DNA of 64,000 bases from a bacterium 1XD8-76 (GTDB lineage Bacteria; Bacillota; Clostridia; Lachnospirales; Lachnospiraceae). The notes beneath the pieces were generated by a model. That model was not told the DNA's origin. It ran no database searches and saw only the letters and a list, made by a program, of their open reading frames with translations. The position numbers and the translations under genes were made by a program. Within the stretch, counting starts at the first letter, position 1. Each line of letters starts with the position of its first letter. Where the stretch lies: assembly GCA_003611955.1 (NCBI GenBank), contig RAZE01000002.1, positions 124,001-188,000 of the forward strand, read 5' to 3'. This document shows positions 8,983-18,124 of this stretch, piece by piece.

Positions 8983-9864
8983 ATGGCAGATCAGGCGGAG
9001 AAACTAAGGAATATTATCAAAGCCCAGAGCCGGCCCAGACGTCAGGCGGCCAGAGTAATCACGGTTACCAGCGGAAAGGGCGGCGTGGGAAAATCGAATA
9101 CGGCGATAAATCTTGCGATTCAATTCCGGAAAATGGATCAGAAAGTTATCATACTGGATGCGGATTTTGGGCTGGCAAATATTGAGATCATGTTCGGAAC
9201 GGTGCCGAAGTATAATTTGTATGATCTGATCTATCAGGGCAAGAACATCCGTGATATCATCACCTGGGGACCGATGGACGTGGGATTTATCTCCGGCGGA
9301 TCCGGCATTGTGGGTATGGCGAATTTGTCGCAGGATTATCTGAATTATATTATTCAGAACCTGGTGGAACTGGACAGTATGGCTGATGTGATCATCGTGG
9401 ATACGGGGGCGGGAATTTCCAATGCCGTGTTGGAATTTCTGGTGGCGAGCAACGAGATACTGCTTGTCACGACGCCGGAGCCCACATCCATAACGGATTC
9501 CTATTCCCTGTTGAAGGCGTTAAACCGACACAGCAGGTTTAAGCCGGAATATACCAGTATCAATGTGCTGGCGAACAAAGTGAAAAACGAGGAAGAGGGA
9601 AGCATGCTGTACCATAAACTGAATACGGTCGTTTCCAGATATTTGAAGCTTCCGATAGAGTATCTCGGTTATATTCCTCAGGATGAACAGCTCTCCAGAG
9701 CGGTGATGCAGCAGACGCCGATATCGATTCAGAATACCTCGGCGAGATCGGCGCTCGCCTACGGGGGAATTGCAAGGAAACTGATGAACGTAGAAGAGGA
9801 AAGTCCGAAAGTGAAACACGGTATGATGGCATTTTTTTCACACATTATGACAGGAAGGAGATAA
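8983..9864 (+). CDS. flhG: MinD/ParA-like ATPase FlhG (FleN/YlxH)
   Basis: A MinD-type ATPase that limits flagellar number and stimulates FlhF GTPase. It has the deviant Walker A motif SGKGGVGKSN near residue 29, a Walker A' region (ILDADFGLANIEIMFG), and VIIVDTGAGISN as Walker B. The C-terminus is amphipathic (residues near 280-293, GMMAFFSHIM), consistent with ATP-dependent membrane binding. It starts 1 base after the flhF stop, and the two act as a pair. Confidence 0.95.
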   Translation: MADQAEKLRNIIKAQSRPRRQAARVITVTSGKGGVGKSNTAINLAIQFRKMDQKVIILDADFGLANIEIMFGTVPKYNLYDLIYQGKNIRDIITWGPMDVGFISGGSGIVGMANLSQDYLNYIIQNLVELDSMADVIIVDTGAGISNAVLEFLVASNEILLVTTPEPTSITDSYSLLKALNRHSRFKPEYTSINVLANKVKNEEEGSMLYHKLNTVVSRYLKLPIEYLGYIPQDEQLSRAVMQQTPISIQNTSARSALAYGGIARKLMNVEEESPKVKHGMMAFFSHIMTGRR

Positions 9865-9867
9865 GAT

Positions 9868-10599
9868 ATGTTATCTGATATTATATCGGCAGGCCAGATT
9901 CTGGAAATGCAGGAGGTAAAAAGAAACGCGCCGGAGACGGAGGGGGAACAGGAGGAGAAAAAGGTCCATCGGACAAAAGTCTTCGATGTCCTCTCGGAGG
10001 ATCAGCTGGAAGTCATGATGCCCATTGAGAAGGGGCTGATGGTGCTCCTGCCGGTGGACGGGGAATTCGAGCTTTGGTTTTATACAGAGAACGGGCTGTA
10101 CCAGTGTTATGCCAGAGTGTTGGACCGCTATAAGAGCAATAATGTCTATATTGCGGTGATGGAGCTGACCAGCAACCTGCGAAAACATCAGAGAAGAGAA
10201 TACTATCGTTTCAGCTGCGCGCTGGAGATGAATTCCAGGGAGATGGATGAAGAGGAGATCAGGGCGCTGCAGGAGAAACAACTCTATTTTAAATCCGGCC
10301 TTCCGGTGAAACAGAGCACCATCGTGGATATCAGCGGCGGAGGACTGCGTTTCATCTCGACCTTCAATTACAACACGGATGCGCTGCTCTACTGCAATTT
10401 TGTCCTGCGTACAAAGGGCGGGATGAAAGAGTATCAGATGGCGGGAAAGGTGCTGGCAGTGCGCGAGGTGGAGGGGAAACCCGGCAGTTATGAACACCGC
10501 GTGCAGTATCTGAATATGGATGTGGATGAGCGCGAGGAGATCATCAAGTATATCTTTGAACAGGAGAGAAGGCAGCGGCATAAAGAGAGAAGCATATAA
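9868..10599 (+). CDS. PilZ-domain protein, c-di-GMP flagellar brake (YcgR/YpfA-like)
   Basis: A 243-residue protein with an N-terminal YcgR-type flagellar domain (about residues 35-105) and a C-terminal PilZ domain. Both c-di-GMP binding motifs are present: RxxxR within KHQRREYYRF near residue 110 and D-x-S-x-x-G within VDISGGGLRF near residue 155. Such proteins slow or stop the motor, or alter chemotaxis, when c-di-GMP is high. Its position between flhG and cheB, within the operon, supports a motility role. The best characterised relatives are E. coli YcgR and B. subtilis DgrA (YpfA); which motor part it contacts cannot be told from sequence. Confidence 0.88.
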   Translation: MLSDIISAGQILEMQEVKRNAPETEGEQEEKKVHRTKVFDVLSEDQLEVMMPIEKGLMVLLPVDGEFELWFYTENGLYQCYARVLDRYKSNNVYIAVMELTSNLRKHQRREYYRFSCALEMNSREMDEEEIRALQEKQLYFKSGLPVKQSTIVDISGGGLRFISTFNYNTDALLYCNFVLRTKGGMKEYQMAGKVLAVREVEGKPGSYEHRVQYLNMDVDEREEIIKYIFEQERRQRHKERSI

Positions 10600-10625
10600 A
10601 CATTGTAACAGGGAATGGAACATAT

Positions 10626-11693
10626 ATGGGAAAAAATATTTTAGTTGTAGATGACTCTGCACTCATGAGAATGGTAATGTGTGATATACTGAATGCAGAT
10701 CAAAGATTCACTGTGGCTGACAGAGCAAAAAACGGCAAGGAAGCGCTGGATCTGTTGAGTAAGAATAAGTACGATGCGGTGGTTCTGGATGTGAATATGC
10801 CGGTGATGGGCGGTCTGGAGCTGCTGAAAGAGCTTCAGGTCAGAAAGATTCCGGCCAGAGTCATGATGGCGAGCACCGATACGCGGGATGGCGCCAAGGT
10901 TACTATGGATGCGCTGGAGCTGGGGGCTCTCGACTTTGTGCATAAGTCCGCCAACATCAAAAACAACAGGACCGAGGAGTTTCAGAAAAATTTCTGCGAG
11001 ACCCTGTATGCGGTGGCATCCAGCAGGGAGCCTACTTTCGGCAGGACGGTCAGTCTGGACAGGATCAAGTCGGATAAAAAGTTTGTGTCGATGGTAAAAA
11101 AGCACAATATAGCCGGGAACAAGATCGTGGCGATTGCCAGTTCTACGGGCGGTCCAAAGGCACTGCAGGCGGTGATCCCGAAGCTGCCGAAAGGGTTGAA
11201 CGCACCGGTGGTGTTGGTTCAGCATATGCCGGTAGGGTTCACAAAGTCTCTGGCGGAGCGGTTGGACTCCCTCAGCGAACTGACGGTGACGGAGGCGAGA
11301 GAGGGCGAGATGCTCCAGAAGGGACATGTCTATATCTCAAAAGGAGGTATGCACATGAATGTCTCCTCCGACCAGCGCAAGAGCTGTATCCATTACAGCA
11401 ATGAGCCTTCCAGGGAAGGAGTGAAGCCCTGCGCCAACTATATGTACGAGAGTCTGATCAACAGCCCATTCGACCAGGTGGTGTGCGTGGTGCTCACCGG
11501 GATGGGGCTGGACGGCACGGAAGGAATCAAAAATCTGAAAGCGAAAAAACAGACCTTTGTGATAGCACAACAGGAAAACACCTGTGCGGTGTACGGTATG
11601 CCGAAAGGCGTGGTGAAAGCCGGTCTGGTAAACCAGATCGTGGAGCTGGACAATGTGGCACAGGAAATTATCATGAATGTGGGGGTAAAGTAG
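10626..11693 (+). CDS. cheB: Chemotaxis methylesterase/deamidase CheB
   Basis: A two-domain protein (355 residues). The N-terminal receiver domain has the acidic pair DD near residues 9-10 and the phospho-acceptor in VVLDVNMPVMGG. The C-terminal methylesterase domain has the catalytic Ser in ASSTGGPKAL, His in QHMPVGFT and Asp in GMGLDGTEG. It removes methyl groups from chemoreceptors and deamidates receptor Gln for adaptation. It starts 27 bases after the PilZ gene and ends one base before cheA. Confidence 0.97.
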   Translation: MGKNILVVDDSALMRMVMCDILNADQRFTVADRAKNGKEALDLLSKNKYDAVVLDVNMPVMGGLELLKELQVRKIPARVMMASTDTRDGAKVTMDALELGALDFVHKSANIKNNRTEEFQKNFCETLYAVASSREPTFGRTVSLDRIKSDKKFVSMVKKHNIAGNKIVAIASSTGGPKALQAVIPKLPKGLNAPVVLVQHMPVGFTKSLAERLDSLSELTVTEAREGEMLQKGHVYISKGGMHMNVSSDQRKSCIHYSNEPSREGVKPCANYMYESLINSPFDQVVCVVLTGMGLDGTEGIKNLKAKKQTFVIAQQENTCAVYGMPKGVVKAGLVNQIVELDNVAQEIIMNVGVK

Positions 11694-11694
11694 T

Positions 11695-13791
11695 ATGGAT
11701 GTAAGTCAATATCTGGAGATATTTCTGGATGAAACAAGAGAGCATTTGCAGAGCCTGAATACGGAAATTTTAAATCTGGAGCAGGATCCCGAGAACGAAG
11801 ATACTATCAATGAAATTTTCCGTGCCGCTCATTCCCTGAAGGGTATGGCGGGCACAATGGGTTACAAGCGTATGCAGACACTGACCCATGACATGGAAAA
11901 TGTGTTTTCGGAAGTGCGAAACGGTACGATCAAGATCAAATCCCATATGATCGATATTCTGTTCCAGTGTCTGGACGCACTGGAAGAGTATACGACCAAT
12001 ATTCAGGAAAATTCTGACGAGGGAACGAACGATAACGAGGCGCTTATCAAGCTGCTCAACGACTGCCTGAAACCGGACGGGGCGGCTGCTGAGGAAGAGC
12101 CTGCGGAGTCATCCCCGTCGTCCGAAGCTTCGGCACCTGCGGCTTCCGGGGAGAGCAAATGGAACGATATCCCGCTTGACGAGGCGCAGAAACATGTGAT
12201 CAACGAGGCGATAAAGCAGGGAAAGAAAGTGTACGGCATCACCGTAAAGGTGCAGGAATCCTGTATCCTGAAGGCGGCAAGGGCCTTTCTGGTATTCAAG
12301 GCGGTGGAAGAGCTCGGGGAGATTCTGATTTCCGCGCCTTCTGCGCAGGATATAGAGGACGAGAAATTTGAGCTGGATTTCACGATCGTTGTCATCACCG
12401 ACGCTGCTTTGGACAGGATTATTGCGGATATCAAGAGCGTGTCGGAGATCGAGGAGGCCGTGGGGGCCGAGATGGAGGCTTTCGAGCCGGTGAAAGAAGC
12501 CCAGGTGGAAGAAAAGGAGACTCCGGCTGCCCCTCCGGCAAAGGCGGCGGAGACAAAAGCTCCGGCAAAGGCGGCGGCCCCGACACCTGCGGCAGGCGGC
12601 GCAAAGCAGGAGAAGAAATCGGGTGCCAAGGCTGTGGGAAACCGCACGGTCAGAGTGGATATCGAGAAATTGGATGTGCTGATGAATCTGGTCAGCGAGC
12701 TGATCATCGCGAAGAATTCTCTTGTCTCCGCCTCCGCTCAGAACGGCGGCGAGAGCAACGCGGCGGTGGACAGCCAGATCGAATATCTGGAAAATGTGAC
12801 GACCAGTCTGCATGAGTCCGTGATGAAAGTGCGGATGGTGCCTATTGAGAGCGTTCTCAACAAGTTCCCGAGAATGATCCGCGATCTGACGAAGAAGCTG
12901 GACAAAAAGATGGAACTGCACATGAGCGGTGAGGAGACCGAGCTGGATCGAACCGTGGTGGATGAGATCGGTGATCCTCTGATGCACCTGCTGCGAAACT
13001 CCGCGGATCATGGACTGGAGAGCGCGGAAGTCCGCGCGGAGAGAGGAAAACCGGAAGTCGGCTCCATCTATCTGGACGCATATCAGGACGGCAATAACGT
13101 TATCATCGAAGTGAGGGATGACGGTAACGGTATCGACGTGGAGAAGGTGAGAGACAAAGCGATCGAACGGGGAACCGTGACGCCGGAACAGGCAATGAAT
13201 ATGTCCGACAAGGAGATCATCGACCTTCTGTTCCTGCCGAGCTTTTCCACTGCGAAGGAAGTGACGGATGTCTCCGGAAGAGGCGTCGGACTGGACGTTG
13301 TGAAATCCAAGATCGAGATGCTGGGCGGCGAGGTGGAAGTGAAGACCAGGCTGGGCGAGGGAAGTACCTGGACCATCAGGCTTCCGCTGACACTGGCTAT
13401 CATCCAGGCGCTGATGGTGGAAGTAGGCGGGGAGAAGTACGCTATCTCCCTGAATTCCGTGACAACTCTCGAAAATATCGCACCCAGCGATGTGAAGCTT
13501 GTACAGTCCGAGGAAGTGATCCACCTGAGAGGCTCGGTTATCCAGCTGATTCGTCTGAATGAAGTGCTGGATATTGAATCGACCAGAAAAGAAGGCGAAA
13601 ATATGATCGTTGCCATTGTGAAGAAGGGTGATAAACTGGCGGGACTCGTGGTAGATAAGCTGATGGGTCAGCAGGAGATCGTTATCAAATCACTGGGTAA
13701 GTTTATCGGTAAGAGCAGACTGATCAGCGGTGCAACCATCCTGGGCGATGGCGAGGTGGCGTTGATTCTGGATGCAAATGTACTGATATAG
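11695..13791 (+). CDS. cheA: Chemotaxis histidine kinase CheA
   Basis: A 698-residue kinase with the full CheA domain order. P1 (Hpt) carries the phosphorylated His46 in FRAAHSLKG. A P2-like CheY/CheB-binding domain lies at about 160-265, followed by an Ala/Pro/Lys-rich linker. The P3 dimerisation helices include LMNLVSELIIAKNSLV. The P4 ATPase has N, G1 and G2 boxes (HLLRNSADHGLE, DDGNGID, GRGVGLDVV). P5 is the CheW-like domain to the end. It phosphorylates CheY and CheB encoded nearby. The start is 1 base after cheB. Confidence 0.97.
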   Translation: MDVSQYLEIFLDETREHLQSLNTEILNLEQDPENEDTINEIFRAAHSLKGMAGTMGYKRMQTLTHDMENVFSEVRNGTIKIKSHMIDILFQCLDALEEYTTNIQENSDEGTNDNEALIKLLNDCLKPDGAAAEEEPAESSPSSEASAPAASGESKWNDIPLDEAQKHVINEAIKQGKKVYGITVKVQESCILKAARAFLVFKAVEELGEILISAPSAQDIEDEKFELDFTIVVITDAALDRIIADIKSVSEIEEAVGAEMEAFEPVKEAQVEEKETPAAPPAKAAETKAPAKAAAPTPAAGGAKQEKKSGAKAVGNRTVRVDIEKLDVLMNLVSELIIAKNSLVSASAQNGGESNAAVDSQIEYLENVTTSLHESVMKVRMVPIESVLNKFPRMIRDLTKKLDKKMELHMSGEETELDRTVVDEIGDPLMHLLRNSADHGLESAEVRAERGKPEVGSIYLDAYQDGNNVIIEVRDDGNGIDVEKVRDKAIERGTVTPEQAMNMSDKEIIDLLFLPSFSTAKEVTDVSGRGVGLDVVKSKIEMLGGEVEVKTRLGEGSTWTIRLPLTLAIIQALMVEVGGEKYAISLNSVTTLENIAPSDVKLVQSEEVIHLRGSVIQLIRLNEVLDIESTRKEGENMIVAIVKKGDKLAGLVVDKLMGQQEIVIKSLGKFIGKSRLISGATILGDGEVALILDANVLI

Positions 13792-13829
13792 AAAGCACAG
13801 CGGGACTGCTAGTGCAAAAGGAGGTTATA

Positions 13830-14273
13830 ATGGAAGAACTGAAAATCAGTAGTGAGACGATACAGTTTATTGTGCTGAGAGTCGGTGACGAGCAGTACGG
13901 AATAGATATAAAGTATGTGGACAATATTATCCATATGTCCAGTATTACCCGGGTGCCGAAGGTTGCATCTTATGTGAAGGGCGTGATCAATGTGCGCGGC
14001 GAGGTGATCCCGGTCATGGATATCCGTATAAAGATGGGACTGCCGGAGGCAGAGTATACAAAGGACTCAAGAATCGTCATTATAAAAAGCGAACAGCAGG
14101 GGTTTGTCGGGCTGATCGTGGATGCGGTGAAGGAAGTAGTGACGTTAGAGGTGGACGGCATTGAGAAGATGGCCTATGACAGGAACGGTAAAGATATGTT
14201 TGTTACAGGCGTGGGAAAGCATCAGGGAGCGCTGATATCGCTGCTCGACCTGAACGAAGTTCTGGCTGAATAA
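13830..14273 (+). CDS. cheW: Chemotaxis coupling protein CheW
   Basis: A 147-residue SH3-like coupling protein that links chemoreceptors to CheA. The start at 13830 is fixed by AAAGGAGG at 13817-13824; the upstream in-frame GTG at 13812 lies before this site and is rejected. Typical segments are FIVLRVGDEQYGIDIKYV at the N-terminus, GVINVRGEVIPVMDIR in the middle, and LDLNEVL near the C-terminus. It belongs to the cheA-cheW-cheC-cheD run. Confidence 0.96.
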   Translation: MEELKISSETIQFIVLRVGDEQYGIDIKYVDNIIHMSSITRVPKVASYVKGVINVRGEVIPVMDIRIKMGLPEAEYTKDSRIVIIKSEQQGFVGLIVDAVKEVVTLEVDGIEKMAYDRNGKDMFVTGVGKHQGALISLLDLNEVLAE

Positions 14274-14345
14274 AACGAAATGATATCGCTGCCTGAAATA
14301 ATTTGCGGGGCAAGTGGGGGGCTCCGCCGCATAAGGAGAAAAGCT

Positions 14346-14969
14346 ATGAATGATAACTTGGGATTGGATCATATTGACAGCGGTTATTTGGATGTACTGA
14401 AAGAAATCGGCAACATCGGGGCTGGAAACGCTACGACAGCTCTGGCACAGATGTTGCAGCGAAAGGTGGATATGAAAGTGCCTCAGGCGGATCTTTTGGA
14501 ATTCCGTGATCTGGGTGAGGCAATCGGTGGTGAAGAAACCATTATGGCCGGCGTATATATGGTAGTGGAAGGCGATATCAGAGGGAGTATAATGTTTCTT
14601 CTGGAAAAGGAGTCTTCCAGGCATCTGGTGAGTCAGATGCTCGGCGGAATGGGAGATCCGAATGCGGAAGAATTCGGTGAGATGGAGATATCCGTCTTGA
14701 AAGAGATCGGCAATATCATGACAGGCGCCTATTTGAATTCCCTGTCGGATCTGACGCAGCTCAAAATTTTCCCGTCCGTGCCGGAGATAGCGATCGATAT
14801 GGCCGGAGCGATACTCAGCGTGCCGGCGATTGAATTTGGTGTACTTGGAGATAAAATTCTGATGATACAGACCAGATTTACGGATGACACGGAGATTGAC
14901 GGCTATTTTATTCTGGTGCCTGACGTGGATTCTTACCACAAAATTATGAAGTCTTTAGGTATGGTATAG
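14346..14969 (+). CDS. cheC: CheY-P phosphatase CheC
   Basis: A 207-residue CheC with two pseudo-symmetrical active-site helices: LDVLKEIGNIGAGNATTAL and ISVLKEIGNIMTGAYLNSL, each with the catalytic E and N. CheC dephosphorylates CheY-P and binds CheD, tying adaptation to phosphorylation level. The start at 14346 is chosen for AAGGAG a few bases upstream; an in-frame codon at 14280 would add an implausible basic leader. About 70 bases separate it from cheW, the longest gap in this part of the operon. Confidence 0.95.
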   Translation: MNDNLGLDHIDSGYLDVLKEIGNIGAGNATTALAQMLQRKVDMKVPQADLLEFRDLGEAIGGEETIMAGVYMVVEGDIRGSIMFLLEKESSRHLVSQMLGGMGDPNAEEFGEMEISVLKEIGNIMTGAYLNSLSDLTQLKIFPSVPEIAIDMAGAILSVPAIEFGVLGDKILMIQTRFTDDTEIDGYFILVPDVDSYHKIMKSLGMV

Positions 14970-14982
14970 GAAGTGAACGAAA

Positions 14983-15468
14983 ATGGCTAATATAATTAAG
15001 GTGGGAATGGCAGATCTTAATATTTGCAAGGCCCCGGACGGAATTACGACGTTAGGGCTGGGATCCTGTGTGGGAGTGGCGCTCAGGGATCCGGTTACAA
15101 AAATTGGCGGGCTTTTGCATGCAATGCTGCCTGATTCGACGGTGATAAAGAATAATACATGTGTAGAAAAGTTTGTGGACTCCGGCCTGGATGAACTGGT
15201 AAAAAGAATGGTCAAGGCCGGGGCGAACAGATCAAGGCTGGAAGCCAAGCTGGCAGGAGGAGCCCAGATGTTTGCCTTTCAGAGGAATTCTGATCTGGTG
15301 AAAGTTGGGGAGCGGAACGCGGAGGCGGCCAGAAAAAAGTTGCGCGCAATGCGTATCAAATTGCTTTCGGAAGACTGTGGGTTGAATTACGGGAGAACAG
15401 TAATATATTATCCCGAAACGGGAATATATGTTATTAAGGCGGTAGGCAAACCGGAAAAGAATATATAA
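14983..15468 (+). CDS. cheD: Chemoreceptor glutamine deamidase CheD
   Basis: A 161-residue deamidase that converts receptor Gln to Glu and is regulated by CheC. The catalytic Cys is in the conserved LGLGSCVGVAL near the N-terminus and the catalytic His is in LLHAMLPDS; the Thr in this family's triad lies in TTLG. The Gly-Gly-Ala-Gln block (AKLAGGAQMF) is also present. It follows cheC by 13 bases, and the two products form a known heterodimer. Confidence 0.96.
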   Translation: MANIIKVGMADLNICKAPDGITTLGLGSCVGVALRDPVTKIGGLLHAMLPDSTVIKNNTCVEKFVDSGLDELVKRMVKAGANRSRLEAKLAGGAQMFAFQRNSDLVKVGERNAEAARKKLRAMRIKLLSEDCGLNYGRTVIYYPETGIYVIKAVGKPEKNI

Positions 15469-15483
15469 GGAAGGGGCTTCGGC

Positions 15484-15858
15484 GTGGCAAAAAAAGAAGA
15501 TAACGCACAGAAAAAGGAAAAGAAACAGCGCCGGGGTATTCATTTCAGCAACAGCAGGGAGGCAAAGCTCAAATTAATACCACCTTTTGTGATGCTGGCT
15601 GCCGGGGCAGCGACAAGCATAATCATGGTCGTACACGGCTGCAGGCTTCAACAGTTTCTGACCAGACTTTTGCTGGTTTTGCTTTTGTTTTATGTGCTCG
15701 GCTGTATTCTGAAAGGCATACTGGATATGATCGAGAGGCAGAACAGACCTCCGGAGCCGGATGAGGACGAAGTCATAGAGAAAGGATCAGAAGAAGGAGA
15801 TTCAGAGGAAGAGGCTTCAGAGGAAGGAGATTCGGAGGAAGAGACTTCGGAAGAGTAG
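15484..15858 (+). CDS. Small membrane protein with acidic repeat tail, between cheD and fliA
   Basis: I do not recognise a named family. The 124-residue product starts at GTG 15484 (AAGGAAGGGG upstream). It has a basic N-terminus (many K/R in the first 25 residues), two hydrophobic helices (about 37-55 and 60-82) and a C-terminal tail of about 30 residues that is almost only E, D, S and G, with a repeated unit EEGDSEEE. Topology would put both termini on the same side of the membrane. Its place inside the che-fliA run suggests a motility-associated role, but position is the only evidence. Confidence 0.75.
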   Translation: MAKKEDNAQKKEKKQRRGIHFSNSREAKLKLIPPFVMLAAGAATSIIMVVHGCRLQQFLTRLLLVLLLFYVLGCILKGILDMIERQNRPPEPDEDEVIEKGSEEGDSEEEASEEGDSEEETSEE

Positions 15859-15868
15859 GCGATAGACT

Positions 15869-16639
15869 ATGAATGAGGCGGGAAGAAAGAAACTTTGGGA
15901 TGAGTTCGGCAGGACGAAAAGTCTCGAGGTCAAGGAAAAGATTATAATAGAATATGCGCCCCTTGTAAAAGTTGTAGCCGGCCGGCTCAGTATGTATCTG
16001 GGCTATAATGTGGAGTATGACGATCTGGTAGGATACGGCGTGTTTGGCCTGATCGACGCGATCGACAAGTATGACCTCTGCAAGGAGGTAAAATTTGAGA
16101 CATATGCCAGTCTGAGGATTCGCGGAGCTATTCTGGATCAGATCCGGAAGATGGACTGGATACCGCGGACGATAAGACAGAAACAGAAAAAAATCGATGC
16201 CGCCATGCGGGAAGTGGAGAGCCGCGAGGGAAGGCCCGCCACGGATGAGGAGATCGCGGCGGCGCTCGGTATTACGGATGATGAATATATTGACTGGCAA
16301 GGTCAAATGAAAGTGACTGGCGTAGTATCCCTGAATGAATTTATGGAGGCGGGAAGTGAGGTACCCGTGGAACCCGGAAATCATTCGGGGCAGTTTGATT
16401 CTCCGGAGCAGGTCATTGAGAAAGAGGAGCTCAAGAGAATGCTGATGGAGTCGCTGGAGATACTGACGGAAAAGGAGAAGAAGGTCATACTGTTTTATTA
16501 TTATGAGGAATTGACGCTGAAGGAGATCAGTTCCATTCTGGAGGTGTCGGAGTCGAGAATATCTCAGCTGCACACGAGAGCTCTCCAGAAAATGAAAACA
16601 AAGATGGGGAAGTATATGGGAATTTTGACTGAGCGGTGA
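15869..16639 (+). CDS. fliA: RNA polymerase sigma factor for flagellar genes (FliA/SigD, sigma-28)
   Basis: A sigma-70 family factor of 256 residues that directs transcription of late flagellar, chemotaxis and motility genes. Region 2 (YDDLVGYGVFGLIDAIDKYD) binds core and melts the -10; region 3 follows the arginine-rich IRKMDWIPRTIR; region 4 has the helix-turn-helix LTLKEISSILEVSESRISQ for the -35. A typical sigma-28 -10 (CCGATAA) is found upstream of the gene at 42613 in this window. Gene order cheD-fliA matches Bacillus sigD. Confidence 0.95.
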   Translation: MNEAGRKKLWDEFGRTKSLEVKEKIIIEYAPLVKVVAGRLSMYLGYNVEYDDLVGYGVFGLIDAIDKYDLCKEVKFETYASLRIRGAILDQIRKMDWIPRTIRQKQKKIDAAMREVESREGRPATDEEIAAALGITDDEYIDWQGQMKVTGVVSLNEFMEAGSEVPVEPGNHSGQFDSPEQVIEKEELKRMLMESLEILTEKEKKVILFYYYEELTLKEISSILEVSESRISQLHTRALQKMKTKMGKYMGILTER

Positions 16640-16693
16640 GGGCAGCCGCGTCAGGCAGGGATCCGGGCAGACTTATGGAAAGTATGGTGATTT

Positions 16694-18094
16694 ATGAAGG
16701 GTGACGATAACAGATTCCCGTCCAGGGAGGACTATTCCCTGGAAATTTCGGCGGACGGCATGACAGCTGTCGCACATTTTCTTGCACCGCTCGCAGTGAT
16801 AACAAAGATGACTGCCAGGGAACTGAAGGAGGATCTCAGAAGAAAAGGGATCAGATACGGTATCTGCGAGGAGAATATTCTGCACTTTTTTGAGGGCGGC
16901 GGCGACAGGGAGCTGGTGGTAGCACAGGGGAAGCCCTACAGGATGAGCAAACCGGGAAAGGTGGAATATATGTTTCCGACGGACCGCAAGGCAAAACCGA
17001 CGGTTCGGAAGGATGGCAGTGTGGATTTCCACAAACTGAATACGATCTGTCCCTGTAAGAAAGGGGATCTTCTGGCGAGATTGATTCCGGCCGACCCCGG
17101 GGAGAAGGGGTACAACGTGTACGGGGAGGAGTTTGCTCCGCCCAACGTGAAGGAGGAGCGGCTGGAGTTCGGAAAAAATATCTCCATCTCGGAGGACCGG
17201 CTGGCCATCTATTCCAAGGTGAACGGACATGTGACATTGGTGGGGAAAGAGGTTTTTGTGACAAACCTGCTGGAACTGGAAAATGTGGATGTGTCCACCG
17301 GAGATGTGGAATATGACGGCAGTGTTCTGATCACCGGAAATGTCTATTCCGGGTACACGGTGAAAGCTACCGGAGACATCGAGATCCGGGGCGTGGTGGA
17401 AGGGACCAGAGTGGAGTCCGGAGGGAATATCTCGATCGCCCGGGGTATGAACGGTATGTCCAAGGGAGTGCTTGTGGCAAAGGGGCATGTTGTCTGCAAG
17501 TATCTGGAAAATGCGGAGGTCTCGGCGGAAGAGTACGTTTCGGCGGAGGCTATTCTGCACAGCCATATATATGCGGGGACGGAGATCCTGGTATCCGGGA
17601 GAAAAGGATTTATTGCAGGCGGAAAAGTGATGGCATCCAACAGAGTGGCGGTGAAGACGCTCGGCTCCGGTATGGGGGCGGCTACGACCGTAGTGGTCGG
17701 GATCAATCCGAAACTGAAAAAAAGACAGTCTCACCTTTTGCAGCAGATGCAGGAGGCAAAGAAATATATAGCCAATATAGAGCCTGTGATTATGGCGATG
17801 ATCCAGAAGAAACAGAAGAATGCTGCGGTTTCCGACGAGCAGATGAAGACACTGCGGAAGCTTGCGATTGCCAGACAGAAGAAAAAGAAGGAACTGGAGA
17901 ATATATACAGAGAACTGGATGAACTGGATGAAATTATGGAGGAGAGCAAAGCGCCGGTCGTGGAAGTCGCGGGGGAAGTCTATCCCGGGACGAAGATCTG
18001 TATTTTAGATGTATCCATGGTGGTGCAGAGCAATATAAAATACTGTAAATTCTTCCGGTCTGAAGGAGAGGTTAAGATGACCGCTTTGTCCTGA
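16694..18094 (+). CDS. FapA-family (DUF342) flagellar-assembly-type protein
   Basis: The 466-residue protein has the DUF342/FapA layout: an N-terminal alpha/beta region with LNTICPCKKGDLLARLIP, a central repetitive beta-helix (about residues 185-340, many G-D-I and V-E-S-G turns), and a C-terminal coiled coil (about 335-420, rich in K, Q and E). A Vibrio homologue, FapA, works with HubP in polar flagellar assembly; the function in Firmicutes is unproven. Beta-helix domains of this kind resemble MinC/bactofilin folds, so a scaffold or polymer role is likely (inference). It starts 54 bases after fliA, in the part of the operon where Bacillus carries swrB. Confidence 0.85.
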   Translation: MKGDDNRFPSREDYSLEISADGMTAVAHFLAPLAVITKMTARELKEDLRRKGIRYGICEENILHFFEGGGDRELVVAQGKPYRMSKPGKVEYMFPTDRKAKPTVRKDGSVDFHKLNTICPCKKGDLLARLIPADPGEKGYNVYGEEFAPPNVKEERLEFGKNISISEDRLAIYSKVNGHVTLVGKEVFVTNLLELENVDVSTGDVEYDGSVLITGNVYSGYTVKATGDIEIRGVVEGTRVESGGNISIARGMNGMSKGVLVAKGHVVCKYLENAEVSAEEYVSAEAILHSHIYAGTEILVSGRKGFIAGGKVMASNRVAVKTLGSGMGAATTVVVGINPKLKKRQSHLLQQMQEAKKYIANIEPVIMAMIQKKQKNAAVSDEQMKTLRKLAIARQKKKKELENIYRELDELDEIMEESKAPVVEVAGEVYPGTKICILDVSMVVQSNIKYCKFFRSEGEVKMTALS

Positions 18095-18124
18095 TGCAAA
18101 GCGGTCATAGAAATTGGAGAAAGA

